64,000 nucleotides of DNA from Heligmosomoides polygyrus polygyrus (GCA_947396885.1 OX377202.1:23250001-23314000), one strand, 5' to 3'. Shown: positions 12,901 to 21,955, counted from the first letter of the stretch. Numbers and translations: made by a program. Notes: generated from the letters alone by a model not told the origin.

Positions 12901-15900
12901 CGACATCGTGCGAGATCGACCAGGCTGGTGTGCGACAGGTGTGCCAGCGCCTACCAGCTCTGCATTCCGTGCCGATTGCGCTACCTCCTCTGTCGCGGCA
13001 TATTCTGTTCTTTCCACCGACTTTGCAGGTGAGTGGCCGTTGAATAAGGAGTCGCCAACTATCATCCACTTGGAGATCCATTTGCGCAATAGTCAGTCAA
13101 CAATGTCTCCATTCTTTCACGGCCATCTGCCATTTTAGACTACATAGGCTTTTTCATCGCGAAGAGCACGAGAGGCGTCAAATCTGTCGTCAATGAAAGA
13201 GCTAGCGTCTAAGTACTTGGGATATTCCAGTTGCGGGCTCTTGTGACGCAGTTAGAGAAAACAGTGCAATATCACGAGTGAGTGGGCGTGGTTCAGCATT
13301 GCGTCCAGGTCACTCGAAGCCTTATCATATCCGGAGTATGATACCGAACATGTCTCTAAAGGTTGAGCGTGTATTAGGCGGTGCAGATCGCCGTGTTGTT
13401 TGCTACTGCTGCTTTATGAAATATTGAACGTTCTTCAAACTAAATCGAACACTTTTCGACTCAATTTTGACCGTTTTGAGACCAAATTGGGCACTATTTT
13501 AATCAAGCTTGACACTTTTGAAATCAAGCTTATTGTTATCATCTTCCAAGTCAAATCGAGGACACCAAAATAGGAACTCCCGAGATCGTTGGGATAATTT
13601 TAGTGTCTTTCTTTGAAATTTTTAAAATTCATCTGCCCCAATAAATGAACACACTGTTTGAAATTTGATGAAGTTTACATCTTCCGAGGAAAATGTGTTG
13701 AAAAAAAATATTTTGTTGTATTGAAAGAGGAGGTCGCGCCATACACATGACTAGATTGTCGCGATTTTCATGATTAGTAGTGTGAATGATGTTTATTTGA
13801 AACAGTGATGTAAAGATATGCGTGTTTTATAACCGTTCTTGTTATACTCTTTACGTCTATGTTACTTCACTCAAACAGTTTTTGCTGTAAATATGATAAT
13901 AATCGCGGCTTCCAAGTCGAGTATATACCGCGTTTAGTTCTTTTATTACTCTATCTAGGGGCGCGTGTAGTGCAGTCGGAGGAGGCGCCGACTGTCGCCT
14001 GCATCCGATACCAGATTACTGGTTCGGATTTCCCGCCCAGGCCAACCAAGCCTTCCATCTCTCCGGGGTCGGTGAATTCGTACCAGACGTGTCATGGAAG
14101 GATGAAGTCCTTGATCCTTGATTACTCTATCTAATAGATTGGTGCTTTTTTCCGCTTAAAAATTCGTTATTTTCCTTAATTGTTCACTTATTATGGCAGA
14201 ATAACAAAACAAAATTCAAAGAAATTCACACCAAATTTCCCTTGAACAAAATTTAATCTATCCTTCTCGAAGAGGTAACTTACTGTGAAAAGAGCTTGTT
14301 TTGTTTTAGAAGATGTTAAGCTTGATTTCAAAAGCGGCGAGCATTGCTGATTTCTGTCGAATATCAACAACTGAACAAGGAGGAGTTGTTTGTGAAGATG
14401 ATTTCTCTCTTTTTGGAGTTTTGTTGATATTCGACAGAAATATGCATGAGCCAATGAACGCGACACAAATTCTTATTGAGCAAGTCATCCTCTTCCGAAC
14501 GACATATAACACCATGCAGAAAAGTCCACCCCAGAGTAGGAGCTGTCGGTAAAATTCAGACTGAAAAGTCGGACGTCCCAATTTGATGGCCTAAAAATCA
14601 ACAAAGGACAAATGAGCAAATAGGACCAACATGTATTCTTGCAGCACAGAACATTGTCTTGCAAATGCTATGAAAAGCTGCGCGAAAAATTACAAACCTA
14701 AACGGAGAAAGGCAACTGTCGGCAATGGCCACTTTTTCTTTTTTCACTTTAACGACCTAAAGACTGACAAAATTCAGAATGAAAAAAGAAATGCAATACA
14801 CGCTCTGATAGAGCAAATCATTCTTTCTCGAAAGCTGTATAGCGCTATGCAAGAGACCGCCGGCGAAATCCGCAATGAGTCTTTGAAAAAAAAACGGCGG
14901 GGACTTATGGGACAACCTAATAAATATATTGTATTAGGGTGCATGGCGCATCCCAGGTGAACGATGTGCATTCAATGTTCCTTGTTGTTTTATCGTTAGT
15001 TTTGATTTTCTTCAGGATTTCTCGTCATTGGTAGTTCCGAATTCTCCATTCTTGGTCGCGTTGTTCCTGAACGATTCTGAAGTACCGTGGGCAATGGCTT
15101 GTCCGAATCGTCTACTGTTCCGCTTGGGACTCAAGTATAGCTGTGAGTTATTTATAGTGTTGATAATTGAGGTATTCTTATCATTTATCTCTAATTTTCA
15201 CCAAAGACTCGGTTCTCTTGTACATTTTTATTTTTCTTGATCACTCAGGGTACCCTACGACCGTTGTCAACATTGTGGGAAGGGAAGCGGTATATTCGAC
15301 GGAAACATCGCAAACTGTTCTAAAGGTGAGCACTATCTTGGAGTTATTTGGACTGCATCTTCTAGACGAGTTGTGAAAAAATTGCTTCAGGTTTTCACGG
15401 ATTTCCGCAGCTGGTCGTTCCGAATGAAGCATCTCGCTGGGTGCACAGTTACGCTAAACAATGACGTCACCTTGGTGGAAATACCAAAATGTGCCAAGGA
15501 CGATGTGAGTGGCAGTGCTAAGAGAAAGGGGTTCCATGCTTAGCTTTTGATATTTCGGAAATTTCGCGTACAATTTACAGTTGTCGCAAACATTTTTTCA
15601 CAGCACAAGTGATAGTCGTTAACCAACCTCTCCTTCTCCATTTTCTTTCTAAGTGGTTAAATGGAAGGAACTAACGGATGGTTAGACGAGTGTTTCCTTT
15701 CTGCAATGTCAGCATGTTGACAAATCACGAAGCACACGCTCACACAAAAGAAAAAGGAGCCGGGAATCAGTCAACCGCTTCCTAGCCACACCTGCTATTA
15801 GGTTGGACAGAAAGTTGCGGTTTTTGTGCAACTGCTTTTTGTTCGTTTATTACTTAATCAATATTCAATCCGCTACGCATTTTTATAAAACGTCTAATAC

Positions 15901-18900
15901 GGAATTCTTCGCCATATCTGACGGAATAAGTTGTGTTCCACTTAGTAATTGTTTTTCTTCGAAGACTGATTGAAAGATGTCGAGAGAGCTGTTGCGAACG
16001 ACATTTTATTTCAATTTCAAACTGGACCAATCCGCCGTCGAAACCGCCCGGCAAATCAACCAAGTGTGGAGACCGAATTCTTAGGGAAAGGACCGCGCAA
16101 ATTTGGTTCGAGAAGTTTCGTTCTGGAGATTTCAACCTTAAAAATGCACCTCCTCGAAGCGGCAAACGTACAGCGATCCAGGACGGCGATTTGAAGGCCT
16201 TCGTGGGAGCTAGGTGTCTGTTCATACTTCGCGACGGGAGCTGCCGATCGAGAGAGTCGGCCACGTAAACTGTACGTATCGATTTTTGCAGAGCGACTGA
16301 CTAGCAAAAATCGATACGTATGATTGGCCCGGCCGACCAGTCGCTCCTGTCTTCTCATCGTGAAGTATGAACAGGCTCTAATCCATCGCAAACAGTCCAT
16401 GAGATTGCGATAGGTGTATAGTCAGTAAAACCGCTGTTACGGATGGTTTGAAACGCCTCAAAAAGGTGAAACAGCAAACAGCCCTCATCTGCAGCAGTGT
16501 CACAGGTTCCTTTGTATTTGTCATAAACATTCGATTGTCGTCCTTTTAGCTGAAAGAAATCGTCTCGATGAATCGCAAGATGTTGGCATGGACTACGAGC
16601 GTAAATTTGTCGGCTGACAGTCATCTGGTTTGCGATGAGGCGGACGGTGTTTACTCGACACAAGTGTTGGCACGAGGGGCGAGCAGAAAAGGTAATCCCT
16701 TCATTCTTTGGAGTGGCTAAAGCGGCAGAGATACAGCGTGTATTGCAGCTACCGGCGCCTCATTCATAATCATCGATGGCGGGCTGAAAACGAATGGACT
16801 TCAGGTACGAACGTTGTTTATATGCTGTTTGTTGTTGAAGGTTAATGGAAAGTTTTCAGATTTCCGTTGTGGAGGATGGTGTCGCGATTCGAATACCGTC
16901 GGAGAAACTGGATAGTCTACTGCAGGCGCTCGATACTGCTGAGGTGAGACACTATTTTTATAAGAGGATAGTGTGAGATGTGAAGGCTGTCCCCTTCCCG
17001 GAAAGTGTTATTTTGTTCTTGATGAACAATTTCCTATTGGAATGTCTATTGCCCTCGCGACTGTTGGGTTGCACCTGCAGGCCAAGTTGCGTCTTTGCAC
17101 ATCCCTCTTGTGCGCCAAAATAGCCCAGTATTTCTGCTCGATCGAGGATCAAACCTGCCCTTCTGGGTCTAGAGGAACTTGACAGCGCTATCTGACTTGC
17201 TTTTCCCTAGTTGGCGAGCGTTTACTCAAGTTTTTCTGCCCTTCGTTGCTTGAATCAGATGAATGGACTTCATACTCTTCAGAGACTGAGCGCTTGTTTA
17301 TTCTGTTTACAGAAGGCGTGGTGCGTGCGTAAGCGTTATTAGAAAGAATAGAATGGACAAATCCGTGAGCTGAATGCGCTTTGTACTCTTCGCTTTACCT
17401 TCGCCGTCCTTGGAAACCTAAAAGCTTCTATCCTAACTGCAGCTGTCATCGCGTTAACCCTATAGGGGCATTTCTGGCGTGTGAGGCTTAAGCGATTGTG
17501 GTAGCTTCAACCTTCAACACTGACCCAGGCAGAGGAGACCGTGGGAAGCAAAAATCCTACTGAGAGGTAAAGTGGTTGTCGCAATCAGGTTTAAGGGGCC
17601 GAGGCGTGAAACAGCAACAAACTAGGTGAGTTGTTGGAGCGACTTTGACTGATTTTGAGAAAGAGAAACAGCAGTATCCGTGACGTGGTCCTGTTAGACG
17701 TTCCGACGATTGCCCCTATGTGAATGAGGTCATTAACATCATTTTTTTTTTTTAGAATTGGGTGACCACCGACAGCTCTGGAACGCAGTTCGCTGTCCGC
17801 TGGATAGAAGGCAATGTCCAACAATCGGCATACGGAGCCCGTTCAGCCATTGACGGAATGAACTTGGCGGTGAGATCTTCAATTCCCCCGTACTCATTTC
17901 TTGTGCAGGCATCAGCTGAGCCTTCTATTCAGGAAAAGTACCAATACGGGTTGTCGCTGGAGAGAGCGATTTCGTCGGTTTTTCAAGTGAACAGTATTCC
18001 CGACTATGGTGTCCGTCTGTCTCATGTGTATAATCTAAAGGATGGACGGCTTGCCCCAGAGGATGAACCGAAGGTGTTCAGGTAAGTGTAGAAGAAGCCT
18101 TAAACGAGGTAGCTCTTAAAGTTCATGGAGCTCTGTTTCAGCGTCGCCGAAATGTTGGCTCGAGAGTGCACAGGAATGCTTGAACCGTACCTTACAATGC
18201 TGATCAACATGAACATTATGTAAGCGGTTTTCCATGCGCGCTGGTTGTCCACGGAGTTTTCGAGGGAAGTCGCTCAGATGAGTGCATGATAATGCAGCCG
18301 GGTGGGCACCTGCTGTCGCATGCTTCCCGAATTGAGTTTGTTGGTTCGAATCCCGTCCAGGCCACTGAATCCCCTTCGGGGTTAGCGAATTGGTACAAGA
18401 TTCGTCAAGGAACGGCACAGTTCTGCTTTGTCCATCGGTCGACCACTGCATGTCGTTCTGTAGGTCAAATGCACATTCCAATTTCTTTGTTTATTTATTG
18501 AAATTGCCTCCAGGATATTATTTGTTATTTACTTTGGTGGTCCAAGCGGCTGCTTGCACAAAAACAAACAAGTACATACGTAGGAGCACCAAAACAAACA
18601 TTAACATCAGTCATTGACAACGACGTACTTTATATAATGAATGGTATGAGCTAAAACGTTCCAAAAAGAATCAACATTGCAAACTACACTCTACTACATA
18701 AATATTCCAACACACTCAGAAAACCCTAGAAGATACTCCAACAGTAACCAGCTTCTTGAAAGCCGATAGAGACATTGTTAGGAGGTCCCGACTAAGCAGT
18801 TTGTTAAAATCAAGAAGCACTCGGTTCTTAAAACTTGAGCCTGACCTGAATTATTCCATGGATGTCTCTGATCTCTTTTGAAATGCGTGGCGCATCTCGC

Positions 18901-21281
18901 ATCAGTGCTTCCGAATAGAAAAGTGGACAGACGTACGTGCTATAAGATGCGCCACACATCCTTGTTAAGTATTTGACCAGTTTAGCGGCTTTGTTGTGGT
19001 CAGATGACGACAGTGTTGCTCTTGACTATTGAGCGAACGTGGCTGCGTTACAGAACATTCGGAGGAGGCGCTGAGTGCCGAACGCAGCCCGAATTGAAGT
19101 TTGGTTCGTGTTCGTCCAGGCCATCCAAGCCTTCCAGCCCTCCGAGGTACTAGGCCTGCCTGGGAACTGTCCATCGGCTCACAACCACAAGTCATTGTAT
19201 AGGCCGAGTGCGCATTCTAGTTGCATCCACAGTGCCCTGAAGAAGTGCAATCCGTGTCGCTGTGAAGACAAGCACGATTGATTGATGCCACTCTTTATCT
19301 TTTATTCAAGGACCATAACCAAAGGCAAAATGTGAGCCTGTACGGGGAACAGGCGCTGATTAAAGATTCGCGCCCAGGCCGCGTCACATGTCTGCGCTAT
19401 TTGTGCTATAATTAGGTGCATAATGATTGTGCGGCGGTATGAGTTCCATTAAAGGACCCAAACTTGATATGATGTTCTGGGAATACTAAGACAACCGGTT
19501 TTATTTTGTTCAAGGGGCATGGCTGAGTAGTCAAGGAAGGGTTACCATTTGAGAACAAAGGATAAAGGGCGGTGTTAATCGATCGCTTTTGGGATGAGCC
19601 ATACATTCTACCTATACGAAACCTCGTGGATGCAATTTCAATGCGCATTTGGTTTACACAAAGACCTGCGGTGGTCAGCTGATGAACAAGTCAGTGTTTA
19701 ATTCTTCTCCAACAAGGCTGGTGTCAATTCACCGACCTCGTAGGGATGGAAGAGTTGGTTGACCGGGCAGGAAACTCGGTGCAAGAAACTGGAGTCGGGT
19801 GCACGCTACACCGGGCGTCTCGTCGTCTATGCTACCACTGCGGGATAACAGATCTTTATGCTGTCCATCAATTTCTAAACTGTTGTGAGACGAAGTCTTG
19901 AGGTGGTTTGAATAACTGTCTCTTCTATACAACTTGTATCTTCTATACCAGCCGCTCTAGGCTCAAGCAAAGTTAAAAATCATTTCTTCGAATGCCTTCA
20001 GCTTGACCGGTTTCATGCTGATATCAGCGGCCGGCTCATCCCGATAACGGGTGAGTGCTGATAGGTGAGTACTTGCTAGGAAGATATCGTGGATGTTCAG
20101 TTCGACCAAACAGCGCCGGTGGTGTAAGGCGAACATCGCTGCCCGGAAAGCAGAAGATGCGGGTTCAAGTCCCGCCTGGCACAAGAGTTTTGATCGCAAC
20201 TAGACATCCATCTAACAACTGTCTCTTAATTGATGAAACAGATGGAAAGTCCGACTTTCATTTTTCAAAAGGCTACTGCTTCTTCCCTATTCTCTCACAA
20301 CTTCTCACTTGAAGCGTTTTGCTAGTGCAGACTTATACTTAACTTTATGGGCTACTACTCGACAGGATGGTGCTATATTCAGTTGTTCTCCATGCTCATG
20401 TCAGGTGTTTTTATGATTCATTACCACGCTTTAGGAGTATCTCAATCCGAGTAGGAGTGAGTTCTGAAACGGTAGAATATGATGTATCCCAGTGGCTCGG
20501 CATGGAGGAGGAGCAAATGCTCTACAAGCAGAACATGGACCAGGTGTGTGTTTCCTCGGCTGTCCCTCTACCCATCGGTTGCTTGCGTGGTCAACAAGGG
20601 AAATGTTTAGCTGATTCCGGTGCTGTACGACATCCTTGGGTACTTATCCGGTGGCTTTCATATTGAGCTGACGCTTTCGTTCGTATCGACAAAGTCCCTA
20701 CCATATTCTATATAGTTGAGGTGAGTTCTCTTCTTGAGGTCTTGGCGATGCATTAGGAGGCAGTGCTGATTCAGTGAGAGCTAATTCTCGTGCTAAATTG
20801 CTTCAGATTCACCTACGACGAGGACATAGTCGAGTTAGTCCATGTTACCTGTTTCGCAGTTAAACAAGAGTAACGAGATGAGTCGACTACTCGAATGTTT
20901 GCAGATGTTCCACGGATTAGTCCACATTTTTTGAATCTACTAGAGATTATTCATTACTTATTACGGTGTCGCGCGCTAGATGGTGCTGTTTGATCGAAGC
21001 CTGGCTCCGAAATTGTGATACGTGAACGGTGTTATGGAATAGAAGTCACTATAGATGTTCTAACATTGCTTTCTTTCGTGTACAAATCGATGTGTACTCT
21101 CTCTCTGTGTTTCGTTCACTATTGTTCGTTTCTCCAAAGAGGTTTTGCAAATAGCTGTGATATTAATATTAAGCGCTAGCCTTCCTTCCTTCGTTCCAAC
21201 TTCCGAGAGCATAATCGCTTATTCTTCTTTCAGTGTTATTTGTACGAAAACATCGCTGAAGATCCGCTATGGAATGTGTAG
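741..21281 (+). CDS. sara-1: FYVE-finger protein of the SARA/endofin (ZFYVE9/16) family, spliced, 5' incomplete
   Basis: Endosomal scaffold protein. In this family the FYVE finger binds phosphatidylinositol 3-phosphate on early endosomes, and vertebrate members recruit Smad or clathrin-adaptor partners. Exons seen: 741-842, 913-984, 3566-3698, 7074-7190, 7268-7970, 8107-8227, 8629-8679, 8735-8812, 8883-9053, 9160-9266, 11779-11928, 12169-12256, 12370-12592, 12692-12837, 12894-13028, 15016-15142, 15249-15325, 15391-15504, 16550-16691, 16749-16804, 16860-16943, 17756-18081, 18142-18219, 20435-20543, 21234-21281. They total 3558 nt, all phases agree, and they end at TAG: about 1185 residues against roughly 1400-1540 in vertebrates, so a start exon is missing. 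Uncertain points are the start of the sixth exon (8107 or 8119), whether 12312-12340 is also used, and an optional 39-nt intron at 17871-17909. The symbol follows the C. elegans SARA homologue; orthology is inferred from domain order. Confidence 0.88.
1309..1545 (+). repeat. tRNA-derived SINE, diverged copy
   Basis: A degraded forward copy of the window's main SINE. It has a tagcgcggtcgaaggaggc head, a gaatactgacttgctcatcgg middle and a gccgagtacgcattgaatt segment, ending with agaagtagaaggcgtaac, all in family order. It lies in the intron between exons 913-984 and 3566-3698. Confidence 0.55.
1546..2904. other. Intron sequence with no recognised feature
   Basis: This is part of the 2.6-kb second intron of the FYVE gene. 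Short open frames exist on both strands but none has flanking splice signals with coding-like composition. I see no tRNA, transposase or terminal repeat. Confidence 0.5.
2905..3236. repeat. Inverted-repeat (foldback) element with ribozyme-like arm sequence
   Basis: The left arm (about 2905-3022) and right arm (about 3119-3236) are imperfect inverted copies of each other, separated by about 95 bp. Both arms begin or end with gatgaagttgac / gtcaacttcatc. The right arm contains the string ctgacgaaggcg-acaa-cgccgaaac, which resembles a hammerhead ribozyme core (CUGANGA, stem II, GAAA). The left arm carries the same string with the core mutated. Similar GAAAC...AATAAA boxes occur in the terminal repeats of Penelope-like elements, so this may be a remnant or nonautonomous derivative of one. 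Confidence 0.6.
3566..8812 (+). CDS. sara-1: N-terminal acidic region exons of the FYVE-family gene
   Basis: Six exons (3566-3698, 7074-7190, 7268-7970, 8107-8227, 8629-8679, 8735-8812) encode a Glu/Asp/Ser-rich, probably disordered region. The 703-nt exon at 7268-7970 is the largest of the gene and has a run of five alanines. Short acidic patches such as SLPSDDDDLQ look like adaptor- or partner-binding segments, but no named motif can be claimed. All junctions fit: the partial codon g at 3698 joins at at 7074, g at 7190 joins at at 7268, and ag at 7970 joins t at 8107. Vertebrate relatives also have a long unstructured N-terminal half before the FYVE finger. Confidence 0.8.
4165..4755 (-). 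mobile_element. 5'-truncated CR1-type LINE, 3' end only
   Basis: The 3' end (low coordinate on this strand) carries a pentameric tail read as ttctttattctttatt on +. Above it, 4498-4719 on the minus strand encodes MRCVGLSYSSIPNGAERAK, matching the C-terminal region of the CR1 ORF2 at 27222-30000 (MMRCYGISYYQIPNSAERAK). Nucleotide similarity runs to about 4755 and then stops, as expected of 5' truncation during reverse transcription. It sits inside an intron in antisense orientation. Confidence 0.7.
5155..5450 (+). repeat. tRNA-derived SINE, near full length
   Basis: Starts with a Pol III A-box-like head (tgtagcgcagttggagga), then a weak B box (gaatcgattcattg). It continues through the family's central region to the tail (cacatcccaacgaggggttgattaacgccgtcctttgtcct). 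The tail block, with its phrase taacgccgtcctt, is the most conserved part of the family in this window. It lies in the third FYVE-gene intron. Confidence 0.75.
5577..6422. mobile_element. Foldback element with tRNA-like Pol III boxes in each arm (copy 1)
   Basis: Two arms of about 300 bp (5577-5880 and 6120-6422) are inverted copies; the outer ends share acaaggagagcctccaaact. The left arm holds tggcgtagtgg (A-box consensus) and 38 bp later ggttcgattcc (perfect B-box consensus). The right arm holds a diverged reverse complement of the same tRNA-like unit, so the two point toward each other. The middle contains blocks shared with copy 2 at 9598-10864 (a gatcgtgatcaa-type string and tttggggtgctt). 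No transposase is encoded; it is nonautonomous. Copy 1 is in intron 3. Confidence 0.7.
5762..5835 (+). ncRNA. tRNA-like Pol III unit in foldback arm
   Basis: A-box tggcgtagtgg and B-box ggttcgattcc are both near consensus and correctly spaced for internal RNA polymerase III promotion. No convincing full cloverleaf (acceptor pairing) was found, so I call this tRNA-derived rather than a tRNA gene. The inverted, more decayed partner is at about 6150-6235. Confidence 0.5.
6789..6927. mobile_element. Palindromic MITE, PIF/Harbinger-like, GC-rich core
   Basis: The terminal inverted repeat begins ggccccgtttatac and pairs with gtataaacggggcc at the right end. Flanking TAA on both sides (6786-6788 and 6928-6930) is a 3-bp target-site duplication, typical of PIF/Harbinger-class MITEs. 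The interior is rich in gcgacgcg. A nearly identical copy in opposite orientation is at 46565-46694. Confidence 0.8.
8266..8545 (+). repeat. tRNA-derived SINE, near full length
   Basis: The head gcgcgtagtagcgcagtgggagg and a degenerate B-box region (cttggtacgggtttcc) are followed by the family's body and the tail agaatgcgaggcgctcccag. A second tail fragment (agaatgcatggcgcattct) follows to about 8585. It fills most of the 401-bp intron between exons 8107-8227 and 8629-8679. Confidence 0.7.
8883..9266 (+). CDS. sara-1: FYVE zinc-finger exons
   Basis: Exon 8883-9053 encodes all three FYVE signatures: the WxxD motif (WIPDDD), the basic RRHHCRACG patch that contacts the PI3P headgroup, and the RVC-like strand (GRVACGACC). 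The zinc-binding cysteine pairs are at CSMCMLC, CRAC and CGACC, and the last pair, ARVCGPC, falls in exon 9160-9266. All eight ligands appear present, so the finger should fold and bind PI3P. The donor of the second exon is gttggt, weaker than the gtgagt-type donors elsewhere, but it gives the phase needed by exon 11779. Modelled residues are about 460-552. Confidence 0.95.
9598..10864. mobile_element. Foldback element with tRNA-like units in each arm (copy 2)
   Basis: The outer ends are inverted copies (ggaacttc...acgctgattacaa...gcagaccacatttgctaaat at 9600-9680; reverse complement at 10780-10864). Inside each arm lies a tRNA-like block: left about 9803-9870 with tgcgcagtggtag and cgggttcggtttc, right its inverse about 10655-10760. 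The arms continue inward with matching blocks to about 10100 and 10440. No coding capacity was found. It is the same family as 5577-6422 and larger by about 420 bp. It lies in the intron between exons 9160-9266 and 11779-11928. Confidence 0.72.
10865..11778. other. AT-rich intron sequence, nothing recognised
   Basis: The remainder of the 2.5-kb intron after the foldback element. There are no long open frames, terminal repeats or tRNA-like boxes that I could support. Confidence 0.5.
11779..12592 (+). CDS. sara-1: Linker exons between FYVE finger and C-terminal domain
   Basis: Exon 11779-11928 (Thr/Ser-rich, KTRTHSVGES), exon 12169-12256 (ending KPKK) and exon 12370-12592 join in phase. The last begins the conserved C-terminal region with basic then acidic residues, followed by RPQLLVVCPTGEMKLVDDEW. 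An alternative small exon at 12312-12340 could be spliced to an acceptor at 12390, giving a slightly different junction; transcript data would decide. Confidence 0.75.
12692..21281 (+). CDS. sara-1: Conserved C-terminal SARA/endofin domain exons
   Basis: Twelve exons encode the large C-terminal domain typical of ZFYVE9/ZFYVE16 and absent from most other FYVE proteins. Recognisable strings are GFATIGLDEVLFVW, RHILFFPPTLQ, VPWAMACPNRLLFRLGLKY, ASFIIIDGGLK, FAVRWIEGN, GVRLSHVYNLKD and the SISIRVGV strand near the end. The last exon (21234-21281) adds 15 residues, CYLYENIAEDPLWNV, then TAG. An in-frame 39-nt gtgaga...tgcag segment at 17871-17909 could be a tiny intron or be retained. The exact biochemical role of this domain is not established from sequence. 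Confidence 0.85.
13430..13740. repeat. Degenerate short-motif repeat region
   Basis: Several loose copies of a motif like caaattgggcacttt / aatcgaacacttttc occur in 130 bp, followed by a segment (aaatgaacacactgtttgaaatttgatgaa) that is also present near 46965-47000 (agtgaacatacttttcgaaattttatgaa). The same family therefore occurs here and at 46840-49680. Confidence 0.5.
13965..14130 (+). repeat. tRNA-derived SINE, 5' half
   Basis: A well-preserved head: gtgtagtgcagtcggagga as A-box region, ggttcggatttcccgcc as B-box region, then ccaaccaagccttccatc and ggtcggtgaattcgtacca. The 3' half with the conserved tail is missing. It lies in the long intron between exons 12894-13028 and 15016-15142. Confidence 0.75.
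14310..14960. repeat. Inverted and direct repeats inside an intron
   Basis: gatttctgtcgaatatcaac (about 14349) recurs inverted as gttgatattcgacagaaat (about 14423), enclosing about 55 bp. A segment near 14470-14530 (attgagcaagtcatcctc...) recurs in diverged direct orientation near 14805-14860 (atagagcaaatcattctt...). The region probably derives from an unclassified repeat; no transposase was recognised. Confidence 0.5.
15801..16465 (+). pseudogene. Mariner element, 3'-truncated, transposase N-terminus broken
   Basis: The left end is ggttggacagaaagttgcgg next to TA (15799-15800), as in mariner terminal repeats. From about 15985 the plus strand encodes remnants of the mariner N-terminal helix-turn-helix region (ETARQINQVW-like, then a KFRSGDF box near 16116). 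It is disrupted by stops and frameshifts and by a MITE at 16213-16377. Beyond the MITE the homology resumes (NPSQTVHEIA, then a KRLKKVK box near 16460). The catalytic part is absent. Confidence 0.7.
16213..16377. mobile_element. Palindromic MITE inserted in a mariner remnant
   Basis: Inverted ends tctgttcatacttcgcgac / cgtgaagtatgaacag, with an inner palindrome gtacgtatcgatttttgc / gcaaaaatcgatacgta. Flanking CTA (16210-16212 and 16378-16380) is a likely 3-bp target duplication. Removing the element restores continuity of the mariner reading frame across the junction. It is related in its tatacttcg-type ends to the MITEs at 6789-6927 and in the 42-46 kb cluster. Confidence 0.72.
18235..18460 (+). 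repeat. SINE-related tRNA-derived repeat, diverged
   Basis: The B-box ggttcgaatcccgtccaggcc at about 18342 is followed by the family phrase ggttagcgaattggtaca, but the head differs from the main SINE (gcatgataatgcagccgggt). It may be a separate subfamily. It starts just after the donor of exon 18142-18219. Confidence 0.55.
18880..18962. repeat. Inverted pair of SINE tail fragments
   Basis: aatgcgtggcgcatct at 18881 and its inverse gatgcgccacacatcc at 18947 flank about 50 bp. Both are the conserved SINE tail block. Probably two truncated insertions. Confidence 0.4.
19035..19270 (+). repeat. tRNA-derived SINE, diverged
   Basis: Family order is kept: cggaggaggcgctgag head, ttggttcgtgttcgtccaggcc B-box region, ccaagccttccagccctcc, then ggctcacaaccacaagtcattgt and gtgcgcattc. 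The tail is missing. Confidence 0.65.
19545..19835 (-). repeat. tRNA-derived SINE, near full length
   Basis: Read on the minus strand, the tail (aaaggataaagggcggtgtta on +) comes at the low-coordinate end and the tRNA-like head at about 19830. The middle, caattcaccgacctcgtag, is the inverse of the family's ggtcggtgaattg block. Confidence 0.65.
20113..20182 (+). tRNA. tRNA-like gene, anticodon position GGA, probably a repeat-borne pseudogene
   Basis: It folds as a cloverleaf: acceptor GCGCCGG pairs with CTGGCAC (one C-A mismatch), a short D arm, an anticodon stem CTGC/GCAG with loop CCGGAAA, and a perfect T stem GCGGG/CCCGC around TTCAAGT. Anticodon GGA would read Ser, but there is no long variable arm as required for tRNA-Ser, and position 33 is C not the usual T. 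Close copies occur at 50960-51029 and 51104-51173, so it belongs to a mobile or tRNA-derived repeat family. Confidence 0.55.
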
Positions 21282-21379
21282 ATAAATTTTACCTTTCGCT
21301 GAAGCTCGTGTGGAATATGATCTGAATGATTCCTTTGGAAATAGGCCACTTATTCTGCTCCTAATTGGCTTCGCAGAAA

Positions 21380-21561
21380 ATGGTCGAGTATCTACCTGGT
21401 CGTGGGCAACGATTTGCACGTATGCGAAAAAAGGCAGGGCACTATTATACGTTTCCGACTCCAGACATCAAGCAGAGGTCGACAAAAGATGCGGCCAAAC
21501 CTCACCTAAGCACTTATTTGGGACGTTGGTCAAAATCTGATATCTACTTCGGAGAATTACG
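21380..21561 (+). CDS. Candidate first exon of a downstream operon gene
   Basis: The acceptor cttcgcag at 21369-21376 is followed by aaaATGG, with ATG at 21380, only 98 bp after the FYVE gene stop (21281) and a possible gataaa poly(A) signal. This is the spacing and layout expected of a downstream cistron receiving a spliced leader. The frame encodes about 60 residues: basic, with MVEYLPGRGQRFARMRKK then HYYTFPTPDIKQR and STYLGRWSKSDIYFGE. The exon would end before gttggt at 21562. I do not recognise the protein. An RTE fragment begins within 20-30 bp of the proposed donor. No following exon was identified. Confidence 0.45.
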
Positions 21562-21574
21562 GTTGGTGCTGCTA

Positions 21575-21955
21575 GGGGTGACGGGACGATGCTGGGAGTG
21601 ACGCGATTCATGCAAGCGAGAAAAGACCTCCGCAGGTCCGGGCTTCGTCGACGTTCGGAGATCAGACATGCCGTCGCATGGGCGAAGTCGTCGAAAATTA
21701 GGTGGCCATGTAATGCTCTTCGTGGACACCTGCTGGACGAGAGCCGTCACCGACTAGATTGCGCAGGATGTTAAGAGAACACCACGACGCCCACCAACGC
21801 GTTGGTCGGACTTCTTCGTAAAAGCAAAGAAGGAACGATATGACGCTCTTCGCGTCCCTCGAGCGAGAAGGCTCCATTGGAGCACTCTAGCACGCGACAG
21901 GGCCGAACGGAGACGCTGCTGGCGCCCGATGATCAACGAGATGCAGGTGATGGGG
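21575..21955 (+). mobile_element. 5'-truncated RTE retrotransposon fragment
   Basis: The sequence matches the last 370 bp of the intact RTE copy at 53193-56108, from gatgctcggagtgac to the gatcaacg...aggtgat end. The coding frame is broken: the reading frame of 21589-21774 (MLGVTRFMQARKDLRRSG) is lost by frameshift. It is a dead 3' end, as target-primed reverse transcription usually leaves. Confidence 0.75.

Noticed and set aside
17871..17909. A definite 39-nt intron in the C-terminal domain exon
   Set aside because: Splice-like ends exist but the segment is in frame without stops, and 39 nt is very short; left as optional.
20113..20182. Functional tRNA-Ser(GGA)
   Set aside because: No long variable arm, C at position 33, an acceptor mismatch, and repeat-family copies elsewhere argue for a tRNA-derived element.
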